Shown one piece after another: positions 22,818-36,400 of a stretch of 64,000 nt of DNA. Source of the DNA: Phoronis australis (lineage: Eukaryota > Phoronida > Phoronidae); NCBI GenBank assembly GCA_002633005.1, contig NMRA01000078.1, positions 567,868 to 631,867 of the forward strand, written 5' to 3'. Position 1 is the stretch's first letter, and each line of letters opens with the position of its first letter. The notes under the pieces are model-generated. The model was not told where the DNA came from and searched no databases. It was given only the letters and a program-made list of their open reading frames with translations. Position numbers and translations under genes: made by a program.

Positions 22818-24592
22818 GTTAAGTTTATGGAGTGAACCACATAGAAATAGCGGTGTTTCTGCAGCAAAAACCCAGCACAGGAGTTGCTTTTCCAGTCGAC
22901 TCTTCATATGGTTTAGCTACATGTATCCTAATTTTCCGGTTGCACCCCATCAAAATATAGTCGACTAACCCCAGCAAACGCGCCTGCAAAAATCTTGTGT
23001 TGTGACGTCACAGAGGTGGGTAGCCGAGCTTATCAGTGCCTTAACCTACATGTTCATGGCATATATTTCAACACACCTTAATACAAGATAAACGTTATTG
23101 CGACAAACACGTTAATATGAAGAAGCTGAACTTGGTCACGTTTCTCGGTAAATATCTGTTTTGTACTTTCTCCCATTGTTGCTAAACTACTATACCACCT
23201 TCAGAAGGACATCGTGGGGGTCTAGTGACCGTGGCTGGAGGTAAAATTGTGAAAATCAGAGTAGAATGAAGTTTTCGTATCGACTTCCTGCTCAGTAATT
23301 CAGTTTATAAATGTAATCTCGACGGTCCACAGCTCATCGCATCGAGTAGACTCACTGTATAGAAAGTTTACTTTATCATGTCGGAATGTGCACGCTCTGG
23401 TTACACAAAATAGCTGAAGAGATTTTGTGACACCTTACTCACTAGGGTGCCATTTCCTACACGGCACTTAAGAGTTCATCAATAGATTTGTAATACGCTG
23501 ACCTGCTTTCCTGCAGGTATAACTCGGGCAACCTTCAGACCTGTCTGAAGCAGCGTGGCTTATCTATCTTTGTACTTTGTTTCCGTCAGTCTTCCACCGA
23601 TAGATGACGTCGGTGTTCTTGTGAGTGTGTTTTCTGTATGAAAATAACTTCATTCTTACATCCTGTTATTAACCCCGACAGATTATGAAATTATAAATGG
23701 CAAAAAGTGGCAAAACTAACGTTTCACTGCTGTAAAGGTATATGCAGTACATGCATGTTAAGCTCTTATGTAATCGTGTTTTAAGTTTTAAGAACATTAC
23801 CACGCTCGCCGATCCTGAATTTTTGCCGAATGAGCCAACAAGTCAAGTCACAGGCAATGCGTATAAGTGCCATTTGTCGACTTCACAGTTTTATGGATGA
23901 CCAACCCCAATACACTCTAAAGCGTTATCTTGAGTGGCTGCGCATACAATGTAGTTTCTGTGTGCTTGCCTGTAATGGAAATGGAGTCCTATCAAGGCAG
24001 GTAGTGTTATAAGTCCGACTTCATGACCGTAAGTGGCCCAATTTTTGTTTGATAGCTAAATTCACTCATGAGAACATGCAGTCTTAGTCAAGATATCAAA
24101 CTAAGGATTGGCACTGAAGTAAGTAAGACCCAGAGTCAAGAACGTCACTTATTATGACTAGAAAAGCAGAAAGTCTTTAAGTTAGGTCAGCTAAGGAAAT
24201 CCTCTAGCACTTATTTCTGTGAAACGGACAATCTGTCGCAAATAGGCCACGTAAGAATCATTACAAGATTTATCGCAAAAAATCAAATTATTTCAAAAAT
24301 CGATCAAAGTTATCAATATGTTTTAATATACAAATGATTTTCAAAGTTCGAAAAAGAAACAACAATTTTTATATTTTGTCTAATTCGGCATGCCGCACCC
24401 GTATTTACAGACAATGTAAGGAACTACGAAGTCACAATATAGAGTGACGTTAATGTAAAATAATTCAGTTATTTAAAATCAAATTTTAGATTCAACTATG
24501 CAGGTCCTGATGTAACGAGGAACAGGCATTTTTACGGTGTCTCAAAATGAGAACTGTCCTACATGTATATCTGGAGGACACCCATTGAATGG
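22818..24592 (+). repeat. copy 1 of a ~1.75-kb direct duplication
   Basis: Starts GTTAAGTTTATGG and runs to CATTGAATGG at the gap. It matches 24779-26525 nearly base for base, with small indels and point differences. No gene is seen in it. Confidence 0.97.
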
Positions 24593-24778
24593 NNNNNNNN
24601 NNNNNNNNNNNNNNNNNNNNNNNNNNNNNNNNNNNNNNNNNNNNNNNNNNNNNNNNNNNNNNNNNNNNNNNNNNNNNNNNNNNNNNNNNNNNNNNNNNNN
24701 NNNNNNNNNNNNNNNNNNNNNNNNNNNNNNNNNNNNNNNNNNNNNNNNNNNNNNNNNNNNNNNNNNNNNNNNNNNNNN
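24593..24778. other. assembly gap of 186 N between duplicate copies
   Basis: The gap lies exactly between the end of copy 1 and the start of copy 2. That is what two alleles placed end to end would produce. Confidence 0.99.
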
Positions 24779-26525
24779 GTTAAGTTTATGGAGTGAACCA
24801 CATAGAAATAGCGGTGTTTCTGCAGCAAAAACCCAGCACAGGAGTTGCTTTTCCAGTCGACTCTTCATATGGTTTAGCTACATGTATCCTAATTTTCCGG
24901 TTGCACCCCATCAAAATATAGTCGACTAACCCCAGCAAACGCGCCTGCAAAAATCTTGTGTTGTGACGTCACAGAGGTGGGTAGCCGAGCTTATCAGTGC
25001 CTTAACCTACATGTTCATGGCATATATTTCAACACACCTTAATACAAGATAAACGTTATTGCGACAAACACGTTAATATGAAGAAGCTGAACTTGGTCAC
25101 GTTTCTCGGTAAATATCTGTTTTGTACTTTCTCCCATTGTTGCTAAACTACTATACCACCTTCAGAAGGACATCGTGGGGGTCTAGTGACCGTGGCTGGA
25201 GGTAAAATTGTGAAAATCAGAGTAGAATGAAGTTTTCTTATCGACTTCCTGCTCAGTAATTCAGTTTATAAATGTAATCTCGACGGTCCACAGATCTCAT
25301 CGCATCGAGTAGACTGAGAAAGTTTACTTTATCATGTCGGAATGTGCACGCTCTGGTTACACAAAATAGCTGAAGAGATTTTGAGACGCCCTACTCACTA
25401 GGGTGCCATTTCCTACACGGCACTTAAGACTTCATCAATAGATTTGTAATACGCTGACCTGCTTTCCTGCAGGTATAACTCGGGCAACCTTTAGACCTGT
25501 CTGAAGCAGCGTGGCTTGTTGTACTTTGTTTCCGTCAGTCTTCCACCGATAGATGACGTCGGTGTTCTTGTGTGTGTGTGTTTTCCTTATGAAAATAACT
25601 TCATTCTTACATCCTGTTATTAACCCCGACAGATTATGAAATTATAAATGGCAAAAAGTGGCAAAACTAACGTTTCACTGCTGTAAAGGTATATGCAGTA
25701 CATGCATGTTAAGTTCTTATGTAATCGTGTTTTAAGTTTTAAGAACATTACCACGCTCGCCGATCTTGAATTTTTGCCGAATGAGCCAACAAGTCAAGTC
25801 ACAGGCAATGCGTATAAGTGCCATTTGTCGACTTCACAGTTTTATGGATGACCAACCACAATAAAGCGTTATCTTGAGTGGCTGCGCATACAATGTAGTT
25901 TCTGTGTGCTTGCCTGTAATGGAAATGGAGTGCTATCAAGGCAGGTAGTGTTATAAGTCCGACTTCATGACCGTAAGTGGCCCAATTTTTGTTTGATAGC
26001 TAAATTCACTCATGAGAAAATGCAGTCTTAGTCAAGATATCAAACTAAGGATTGGCACTGAAGTAAGACTCAGAGTCAAGAACGTCACTTATTATGACTA
26101 GAAAAGCAGAAAGTCTTAGGTCAGCTAAGGAAATGTTCTAGCACTTATTTCTGTGAAACGGACAATCTGTCGCAAATAGGCCACGTAAGAATCATTACAA
26201 GATTTATCGCAAAAATCAAATTATTTCAAAAATCGATCAAAGTTATCAATATGTTCTAATATACAAATGATTTTCAAAGTCCGAAAAAGAAACAACAGTT
26301 TTTATATTTTGTCTAATTCGGCATGCCGCACCCGTATTTACAGACATTGTAAGGAACTACGAAGTCACAATATAGAGTGATGTTAATGTAAAATAATTCA
26401 GTTATTTAAAATCAAATTTTAGATTCAACTATGCAGGTCCTGATGTAACGAGGAACAGGCATTTTTACGGTGTCTCAAAATGAGAACTGTCCTACATGTA
26501 TATCTGGAGGACACCCATTGAATGG
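24779..26525 (+). repeat. copy 2 of the ~1.75-kb direct duplication
   Basis: Begins at GTTAAGTTTATGG immediately after the gap and ends at CATTGAATGG, then continues into unique sequence. Differences include a GT-repeat length change near 25569 and a few short deletions. Confidence 0.97.
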
Positions 26526-28175
26526 AGAATTCCAGAACGTTGAGTACTCGAAAGACTCACCAAACCTCTTTCTTGGCGCCAGATAACGTTAACCAATCCG
26601 ACGCGAAGTGCAAATAACAAATGACATGGCCAAAGTTACTCCCTATCCCTATAAAATTCCTGAGGCTACGTGCAGCTTGTCAAATTTCTTGACACGATCT
26701 GCAATCAGCCAGAGTGGACTGATTCCTGGCAAAATGCAATCTACCCACGGGAAACTATGTCGCAAGCTCCTCAAAGATATCGATGGATAGGCGTACCAAT
26801 GTTCACTTTGTTTTTCTTATACTAAAGATAATGGCAAGCATTTATCGGTACGATATCCACGCGATCTGTATTGTTATGTGCAACAAAGACGCGACAAAGG
26901 AAAACAAGTGTCCTATAGGCGATAATCAGTCGACGCTCTTGCGCTCGTCGCATGGATCTCGCAAATTAAACAAAACCTTGCAACATCCATACGACGTCAT
27001 TTGGCATGGGCAGCTTGCCCCCCCAACAAAAATTGCTCGTTCCCATGCCAACCAGGCCACCGAAAATTCCCACAGTCTTCGCCGTCCCTAGTCACGTTGA
27101 CACTTTCTTCGAGCACAATGCAACTTCCTGTCTCAGACAACTCCACGATCATGGACACAATAAAATGCCATGTCTCCAGCCAACTCTTGCTTGTGGACAC
27201 ACAAAAAATCAGTAGTGCGTCTCACCAAGTAATTTCATGCCCGTGCCCAGCATGTGTCTTGGGAACGGAGACGAAGCTGGAGTAAGGGAACCGAACTTGG
27301 CTGCTGAAGTTCCCGCAATAGTTGATGAAAGCTATTACCCCCGTCAGATGAAAACGCCCATACTTCACGTGACGTAATAGCTTGTGCGTTTATTATGCAT
27401 TGGCCAAAACGATTCATCACTGGAAATGACCAAAAAAGAAAAAAATCCGAATGCTTTTGTGGCTGTAGAAAGTGGCAGTGTTGGTTGAGCTGGGACTTCT
27501 TGTCTCATTTTACTGGGAGACTGCTGTTAAATTTGGATACAGTAAGTAAAACGTGAGTTGACGAAATTGACACTCGACAAACACACGACCCAAAACTTAA
27601 CTTATTGAACTCGCCATTTCTTAGTTACAAAAGCATAGGAAACTGAAACAAAATAACGTCTGAATTGAAGCAGCTAGCTAATTGTCCTCAGAGATGCCCA
27701 GTGGAACAAATGTGTATGTATTAGTAGACGCCATTAGACAACTGAAGTGTTTATTGGCTACATTTACCACTACTTTTCTCAAAATACTAGCCACTCAAAG
27801 TTCTTTAAAGTTACGTCACAACCTAGAAAAATGGCCAAATTTGCTAACTTTGGAGCATGTCGGAAATGGCTGATCACATTCATTTGAAACTCTCTGATTC
27901 TTCTTACAATGTTCTGCAAAACTTAGTTAGGAGTTGTTTTCAAAAAAGTTCCACTTTTATATGAGAAGCTATCGAAAGTAGGATTTTTCAAGTTTGTATG
28001 AAAAAACGTTCTAGTTGGATAAAACAAAAACAAAGGGATGGTTTAGAAAACTGTAACAGAATTCTCTCCCGATTTTGTATCTTCCATTTTCTGCTTGACG
28101 TTTGTGACAAGCTGCTCAAGACTGTGTGAAACAGCGTCAATATCTGTAGACTTTTGCTTCTTACACAACGTATGG
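26526..28175. other. no supportable gene
   Basis: Overlapping frames on both strands at 26997-27285 lack a domain and splice context. The rest is unremarkable. Confidence 0.4.
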
Positions 28176-28364
28176 ATGATTACAGTTTTGCTGCTCGTTT
28201 GCGTTCACGATCTCAACGTTCAGAACAATCCGAGATCAATTGGTACCTTCTGTATATCGGACTGCTGCGTCTCATACAACGCGCATGTCCAAGATTCACG
28301 TGACACGCGTTTCCACGGAAATGAGACCCACTCAGCGCACGCGCCGCCTTGTAATTTGTGCTGA
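28176..28364 (+). CDS. candidate small Cys-rich secreted peptide or alternative first exon
   Basis: ATG is followed by a short hydrophobic leader (MITVLLLVCV), then a mature part with the spacing C-x3-CC, about 27 residues, C-x2-C, and a TGA at residue 63. GTAATT inside the last codons leaves the frame in phase 1 and could splice to the CUB exon at 30630, restoring a Cys codon as exon 1 of that gene does. It could therefore be a free-standing peptide, an alternative first exon, or chance. Confidence 0.28.
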   Translation: MITVLLLVCVHDLNVQNNPRSIGTFCISDCCVSYNAHVQDSRDTRFHGNETHSAHAPPCNLC

Positions 28365-30137
28365 CCCCAAACCTGCCGACAAAACTCAAATCGTAGGTTT
28401 GCTCGGTTTGCTATAGTTGACAACTTTTCTCCAGTACTTCAGTTATAGCTGTCAAACTTTCGTTTCATCAAAAAGAATTTTTAGTATTATAGCATTACGG
28501 AGATAATTGAAGAAGTGCAGGTAATACAACGGCGGAACTCAAATCGCAGTAGGGGTGCCTTCACACCCGTTGCATCGCCCCTGGTTACGCGCACGAATTA
28601 ATCATGACTCCAGGCTCGGTTGATGCGAGTAGTTGGTGTAAAGTCCATTGTGCCCTCCATTTACTTTACGGGTATACGTACATGTAATCTGTCACACCAA
28701 TACTCTTGAGTAAGAACCACGGACGCTGTTAAATTCTAACGGGCAATAATAGCCATTGACAGGTGTCCCAAATTTTGAGAACCTATTTTTTGCCCGTTGT
28801 TCATTGGAGAAAACTACTTGTCAAAATGTGAGACACCCGTAATGTTATGTAATTGTACTGTGATTGTAGAATGAAAATACGTTTAAAAAAGATGTCAATA
28901 ATGTTGTTGTGAATATTTCTAGGGCTTTGCTTCAGTCTGGCTCAAGCAAGGAGTGCAAGTCAATTTAATGGTAAGATGTGTCAATTGCTTAGTAGCATTC
29001 ATGCGCCAACCCAGCCTAAAATATAGGGGACTCGAATTTTTCGGTATGCGGACCTTATACAGAAAAAATCAACGAGGACTAAAAAACGGGGCTACTAGGT
29101 TCAGGCCTACTCCCCCCCACCCTGGGTGCGCCCACAGCATCTAATAGACAGTCAATTGAGCGCGTACATGTACATGTATGTTTAAAGCGGTTATCAGCCT
29201 TCATTCCGTCACAAAAACAGCCTTTGTTATTGTTTGACTTCAGGCTCTGCAAGTTGTCAGTCATAGGAAGATCCAAAAATCACTTCCACGCACTCTACAG
29301 ATCCCATTTTTCGTCACACTGGCGTGAAATTCACTCACACGTTGTGTCTCATTAAAACTGAAGTCCTGGCGCTACCGGTAAAATCGGACAAAACCTGGCG
29401 TTTCAACGATTCTTTGATTTTCGCGTGTGAGATCTAGCTACGCGGTCGTTTGACATTTTTTTTTTGAAATTTGGTATGTAGGTAGATTTTGTCAAGAGCC
29501 ATCAGGCGTGATTGATACATTACATGTTTTGACCTGTTGCGATTCGAGATTTACTGATGAGAAAGATACCGGAGGTCGCTGTTGGCATTGTTGTCTTTGG
29601 GTTGAGCATCATGCCAACGGCGTATTGGTTATACCAAACGATGTCTGATTCATTGACGTGAGCAGTGTCGCTGAGGGAGTTGGATGACTGCTTCTCCACG
29701 TCAGCGATGATCTAGTCCTTTACCTGTTTGTACCAGCAGCGCTGTGGACGTCGTTGCGTGCGATATTGAAACCGCTGATGCTCCTTTGGCATAGGCATTC
29801 TTGTTTGCTATTCCATGTTGTCCAAACGTTGCTGTTGTCACCAGCAGTGAATGAAAGTTGTCATATTTGGTGTAGGCGGCGCTGTTGTTAATAGCAGCGG
29901 CGTCGCTCTCATTGGCAGTGTCGGATCGTCACTGTTGACTGAATTGTTTCTGCTAGCCTCAGCGTTGTCACCTATGTGTTTGTCGTCCGTAGTATGATGG
30001 CCGTTGCCGTGGTTTTTCCTGCTTCTGCCATCGAATCCAATTACAAGTTGTTCCTCTGAGCGCTTGTATTTCACGTTTGGCGCCTAGATTGCTTTCGCAG
30101 TTTACAAGTATATTCAGTGAATCTCAAGGTCTACTAC
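28365..30137. other. upstream region of the CUB/MAM gene
   Basis: TACATGTACATGTATG occurs near 29166. The stretch 29580-30060 is rich in GTTG and GTCG words and open on the minus strand (29838-30074) without a recognisable product. No clear TATA box precedes 30138. Confidence 0.4.
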
Positions 30138-30420
30138 ATGTTAATTTATCTTTATACCTTGTTAAGTGTTCCATTAATCTGCACTGTAAGTATCCAAAGT
30201 TCATCGAAAAACCGTCTTTTTGCTGTCATCAGCAACGAATGTTTGTGGACCAAAATAGTGTACAGTCGTGTTGTTCACATATCCCTATGTCCAGACTGGC
30301 TGGAATCAATAGGTTGTTTGACATGCGGCTGCGTTCCGTGGACGGAACGATCTCACGAAAAATGCAAAATGACGCAAGTCTGCGCCAGATTTCGAGATGC
30401 ATTTACGATGAAAATAGCTT
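30138..30420 (+). CDS. receptor exon 1: signal peptide and Cys-rich segment
   Basis: ATG at 30138 opens a hydrophobic leader (MLIYLYTLLSVPLIC). About 75 residues with seven cysteines follow, including a GCLTCGC cluster; the eighth is completed across the intron. The segment vaguely resembles a VWC-like or cystine-knot unit, but no family is assigned. Donor GTGAGT, phase 1. Confidence 0.75.
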
Positions 30421-33400
30421 GTGAGTATTACATATAAGGTCTGTAGAACGCAGCCCAGTCGTACACCTGACTATCACTTGAAATCTCCAAAACAGTCACT
30501 GGGCGTTTAGTATCCTTTTAACGGGTGTGTACAGAAAGGGTCTTTAATGCTAATATGAACAAATAATGACTTAGAATCTAAGTTGACTACTTCCATGTTT
30601 TATTCTGAACGTTAATTGTTTTCTTACAGGCACTTTATCGAGCCCCAACTATCCGCTCAATTACCCCAACAATAAAATCGTATCACATGTGCTTAATGTA
30701 CCGCCGACTAGCGAAGGACTAATTCAACTTTGTTTTGGAGACTTTGAGACGGAGAGCAAATACGATACTTTAACAGTGAGTTACTTGTTTAGTTTTGTTT
30801 TAACTGAATCTTGGTTAATTTACATCACACCTCCATGTTAATCAGCCTAAAACGCAAACTGTAAAGCATGGACCTGTTTTATAAAAGAGTTCAAGTCTGG
30901 CTGGTCGTAGCCAAGACTGTCGTATGAACGATTTTGCAAAAGCGATGCTGCATTTTTGAGTTAGTGAAACGAGTTCTATTGACGCAACGTGCTTGTAAGT
31001 CGCACTGAAGACGAGCGCCTACATTCATGAATTGTTTTCCAATGAAACTACAATACCATCGTCATTTCTGGTAACAAGTGATGAGTTGGGAAACACTCTC
31101 ATAAATTATTGTAATATTCATAGGATACACAGTGCCAGAGTCCTCCACAATCCGCAATTAGGGATATCAAATAATTCCTGAGCTTTCACCAATTTTTAGA
31201 AGGCGTAATAAATGTTATAAATCACTGCCAGTAAATTACAGACCTACAAAGTGTTCGCGTCAGGATTAGGTGATAAAAAGGCCAGCTAGGTGACGGCATT
31301 TTCGCGAAAAATTGACAGATTAGAAATTCAAATTGAATTTATGTTCTGCGACCAATTTTAGTAAATATATAGACACTGATGTTGACAGTAGGCTGCAAAC
31401 AGTAATTGCGCAGATGTCGTGTCCTCAGAAGATCAGTGGTAAGAGAACTAGATCGGCAATCTAGACTCAGACCTGTGGTTCGATTCCCAGTTGTGATTCC
31501 TGATTTATCTGCGTTTATTTGTGATGATTTTTTGTTTACTTGAAACGTATGCAGTATTTTGTGAGTGTGTGGTTATGCTTATTTACTTCGATGAAAATTA
31601 TAGGATGTGATTAAACAAAACTGGACAACTACTCACCAAGTCATATTATGTTATTCACGTGGCGTTTGACAAATGTTTTCAGTTTTTCCAAGATAATGTT
31701 GCGCTGTTTCCACTGTCAATAAATTTTTCCAATTGCTTCACCTACAGGTGCAAGCACCCCAGGTTTTGCATATACATGTAAGAGCAGATCCGCGCAAAAG
31801 CCAATGAACCTAATAGCGATGCAATATGATGAAAACGGTATTATTGTTACTATTTTCTGACATATTCTCAGGCCATTTGTCTAACAGTAACTCGCACAAA
31901 TTCGAATACAACTTTCCAAATATTTCCACACGCGACTGTGGATCGACCCAATCAAGTCTTCGTATACTTCTGGTTGCACCATCAGAATTATTGAATAAGT
32001 AAACGAATTCCACTACTATTTCTCCAAATTTTCTGGGTTGTCAAGTCATCAAGTAAACAGCGATGCCTTCCGTAGACGCAAGAATCTCAAGACAAAGATC
32101 TCTCAAAATCTCGCGAGTGGCAGGTCCTATTTAATGCGCTAGTACTTAATAGGGTAGGATGAGATTCGTTGAATTTGTGACTGATTCGTTGACAGAACGT
32201 CCGCCCCGGCGTCCTTGCCATGCAGACTCGATCGAGAGCTAGAGCATTGGTGGAAATAAGACTGATTCCTCCATTATCTATCATACGTGTATCTGGTATC
32301 TCTTGTAAATTGGCATCACTTTAATCGCAAAAATGAATATTTTTCTATCGAGTCGCATCACATATCCCTGATGTGCATAACCTATGTTCCTCAGAAGGCC
32401 AATAGATGTCACTCTGCCTTTCACTCTATTACAAATGACCGCACAGCACGGGTAGCAAGGCTTGCTCACTGCTTACATTGTTATGGTTACAGGTTTACGA
32501 TTTCCAGACTAACGTCTTCACCATGTTGTACCAATTCTCTGGCAGTGGGCCGAGGATTAAATGTCTGCCAACCCAGAGCAGAAAAGTGATGTTAAGTTTT
32601 AGGTCCGATATGTCCGTAACAAAACGCGGTTATACACTGGAGTACAGCTTAATACCGAACAACGACACTGGCATACCTTCTCCAATAGGTAAGAGTGGCC
32701 ATCCTTGACGAGAGAATGGTTGGATTGGTGGGTTCATAACATTTGAAAGCACAAAAAATGCTTTTATGGTGATTTTCATTATTAGAGCCTTGTCCACCCA
32801 CTAACGAAAAATTTTGGTTCAATTTAAATTAAGCTGCATTTTCACATTTGTTTTTAGACAAAATTTGAGCACGAACTTTAAAATCAGCGCACTGGTAAAT
32901 ACAGGCATTGTGTTAATCATTCGTAATGAAAGTGAACAGTTTTACATTGGAATGACCAAAAGGATTCTCAGCATCAGAATCAAAGAACATTGTAAAGACA
33001 CACACAATGCTGTTCTTAAAACGGGACTTCCACTCTAATTCCTTATCTCTGTTATTGCTTGGTCAAATTAGCTAGAAACAACATACAGCGATGATGTGAA
33101 CATGAAGTGCTTTGAAAATTGCCAAGTGTTATTAAGAACGAGTTTCGTGTTGAAAATGATCCGCCGTAAGTTACTCAACCGTGTCAGATAAACATCGTGA
33201 CGTGGTGTTGGGGATTAACACTGCATGATGCAGGCTATGTGAGCCCCCAAGGTACGTCATTAGTGCAAAGGTCACGTATTTGCAGAGTTTTTGGTTGCAC
33301 ATTTACATGCTGTCAATGAATACAACTGCAGTTTGTTTAGCATGGATGATGTTCATACAGCATTGTCTCGTGTAGTTCCTGCGATACATTAGCATAGTCA

Positions 33401-36400
33401 GGAGCTTGAAAATACAAGTTAAATCATGAATTGACCACTGGTCATACTGATTACTCTGGTGTTCAGATCTTGGACAAAGGCAATACACTGCTCTTCAAGG
33501 AAAATAAATATTACAAATCCGGATTATATTTATTTATTTGTTTGTTTAAAATTCTTTAAAAAACTGGGTGACCACTTCAGGGAAAACACTGATTTTCAAG
33601 TGGGCCCAGTCGGAAATAATTACATGAAGTAAAATACTGACGGCTATGTACAGTTAGATTGAACATATTTATATATAAAAAAATTAGTATTAAAAGTAGT
33701 TAATATGTACAATTAGATGAATAGAGTAAAATAATGATGAGCTGAGGCCTACAGTCCCGAACCACGCACAAAGTCCCAGTAATTCTGTTTGAAGACGTGG
33801 ACATGGGCGCGTTCGCGACGGCAGTCCCCATCTTGTTGTAAGCGCGACAACACCTCTGCAGGCAAAAGTTCTTTTGCCACAGCTCTTTTTAGGTTTATCT
33901 GTAAACAGACAGCCAGAAACACTAGTTGATTGCTAGAGTAACTGGTTTGAAATTGGTGTGAATTAACTATCGTTGACAGGTCAACTGACGAATAGCAACC
34001 TCACAAAGGCAACCTACGTTGATTTAGTGGCGCCCTCTCACGTCGACGGCTTCATCCAGCTTTATCTTGGCGCATCTCCGCTGGAATTGTTCTTTTGGAA
34101 ACTTGTCGTAAGTATTATCTATACATAGCTATGTGATCCGAAAGGTGACATATCCTGGGAGGCTTCAGTATGCACATCCTGAACGTTCTAGCATTGTAAC
34201 AATGGATGGGACATTCACTCCAGCACAGATTAGGCGTCCCCGTCAGCCTCAGAATCAGTGCCATCTGTAATGTAAGCACATACACCACTTTACTCGGAGC
34301 AAGCAATAGAGCTGGTCATATTTAGCTTCCAGTGGGACCAGCGCTGGGACTTGCAATCAAAACATTTCCGAGGAGCGTGTTGCAGATTCGTCGTGATTGG
34401 CAGCAAGTTCCCTGCATTGATTGTCCAGCCTTAGTCCACGAAGTGAGGGTTTTAACACCTAGCCTTACCTTAGGGATGGTACAATATAAAGCTAAAGTAC
34501 TTGAAGCCGACGCTGCTGGACTGGCACTGTGTTTGCAAACAACTTTCACACTGAATTTCTCATACCTGGGAATCGAGGATTACCATTTTAAAGACAAGTT
34601 AAAGCGGTTTCATCTACACAGTGAACGTCATTTTTATTATCTATTTGGCTCGTGAAATTCGTGCCCGATCTTGGAACTGACTGCCAGATATGCAATTGAT
34701 ATAGTTTCTTGGCCAAACGGTAAAGACCAGATTGGTCACCCAAGAATGCACGGTCCTTGTGTGCTTCCTCATGGTATCCACCAAACACTAACAATAGTGT
34801 AACACGATGGGTTTCTTGGTAATCACCACTCTATTCGAGAGAGCAATGAATACATGTTGCAGCAACAACAAGCTTTCCCGAGTTCCCAAATAGAACATTA
34901 GAACATCTCTCAGACATACAAGCCCAACCATCTGAAGTCCAAAAACTACTAGAAAATATTGACGAAAACCAAAACGTCGGTACCAAACTCATAACCAAAA
35001 AAATGATTAAGATAATAGCAAGAGAGCTTACAGCTCCTTTGACAACATTATATAACAAAATACTACAATCTGGAAAATTTCCTCTGAACTGGAAACTTGG
35101 TGTTATGATACCAATACACAAAAACAACTCCAAAACAGACATTGCCAACTATCGCCCCATAACTCTACTAACACCATATCCAAAATTTTAGAAAAAATAA
35201 TTTCTCAACACATGTTTGACCACCTCTCTTCACAAAACCTCATATATCGTCGGATTCATGCCTGGTAACAGCACTGTGTCCCAACTTACAGAAATTGTAC
35301 ACGAAATCCACCTCCAGTTTGAGCAAGGATACATAGTGAGATCCGTATTCTTAGACATTGCTTCAGCTTTTGATATCGTTCCCCATGATCTGCTTCTACA
35401 TAAATTACAATCTTACGGTTTTTCCGGCACTCTCTTCTCACTTTTAAAATCATATCTGGAATGTCGAACTTACAAAGTCCGAATAGAGGGTGTCTTATCA
35501 CGCTCATCAACGCCAGGTTTCGTAAATGCTGGAGTACCACAGGGTAGCGTACTAAGCCCCTTACTCTTTTTATTGTACATCAATGATCTTCCAGACACAA
35601 TAAACTCTAAACCATTCTTATATGCTGATGCCACTGCAATTTTCTACCCGTTCTCAAAAGAGAATCCCGTGACTCCTTACAATTGCAAACTGACCTAAAC
35701 AAACTCTATGACTACTCTTGCAAATGGAAGATGAACTTTAAACCTGAAAAAGTGTTGATCTTATATTTTCTAAGTCTAATAATACTCACTTCCAAACAAA
35801 TCAAATGTTGGATTTATCACTCAATGGGGAAGTTATTCCCAATAAGTTCACACACAAACATCTTGGCTTGCTACTAGACCACAAGCTTACATTTACTCCT
35901 CACTGTCACGAACTCGTTCATAAAGTACAAAAATTAATCAATCCAATTAGAATTATCTCTCGTCATCTCAACTCCATGCATCTTGAAACTCTGTTCAAGT
36001 CTTTTGTTCTTCCACATCTAGATTACTGTGACATAATCTACCAATCGGCAAACGCTGGCATACTTCTTCAATTAGAAAGACTACAATACCAAGCAGCTTT
36101 AGCCATAACAGGAGCATACAAAGGATCCAACACAATCAAGGTTCTAAATAGCAGACTAGCAACCTGTCGTAAACTCTACTTGTCCATGTATACATTCAAA
36201 GTCTTAACCAACATGAACAATTACTCAAACAAAATCCTCTTTGACTCCTACAAAAGACCTAACACGAGACCAGGACTGCCGCAAAGTAATATGCACACTA
36301 TTCCATCTTCCCTCAGCCAAGCCTTCAGGAAATCTACCATATTAACTTGTATTGAAAACTGGAATGCCTTACCATCCAAAATAAAAGAAAGCACTTCAAT

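Noticed and set aside
24537-24929. Frames across the second gap
   Set aside because: Created by the run of N; no coding evidence on either side.
29838-30074. 78-codon minus-strand frame rich in Asn, His and Asp
   Set aside because: Biased GTTG/GTCG composition, no domain, no splice sites; likely chance.
13406-30775. Lectin and CUB exons as one large gene
   Set aside because: The lectin ends with a normal C-terminal VCEI and stop, and the CUB gene has its own signal-peptide exon at 30138.
31421-31497. Functional tRNA gene
   Set aside because: A and B boxes are present but the acceptor stem does not pair and the anticodon loop lacks T33.
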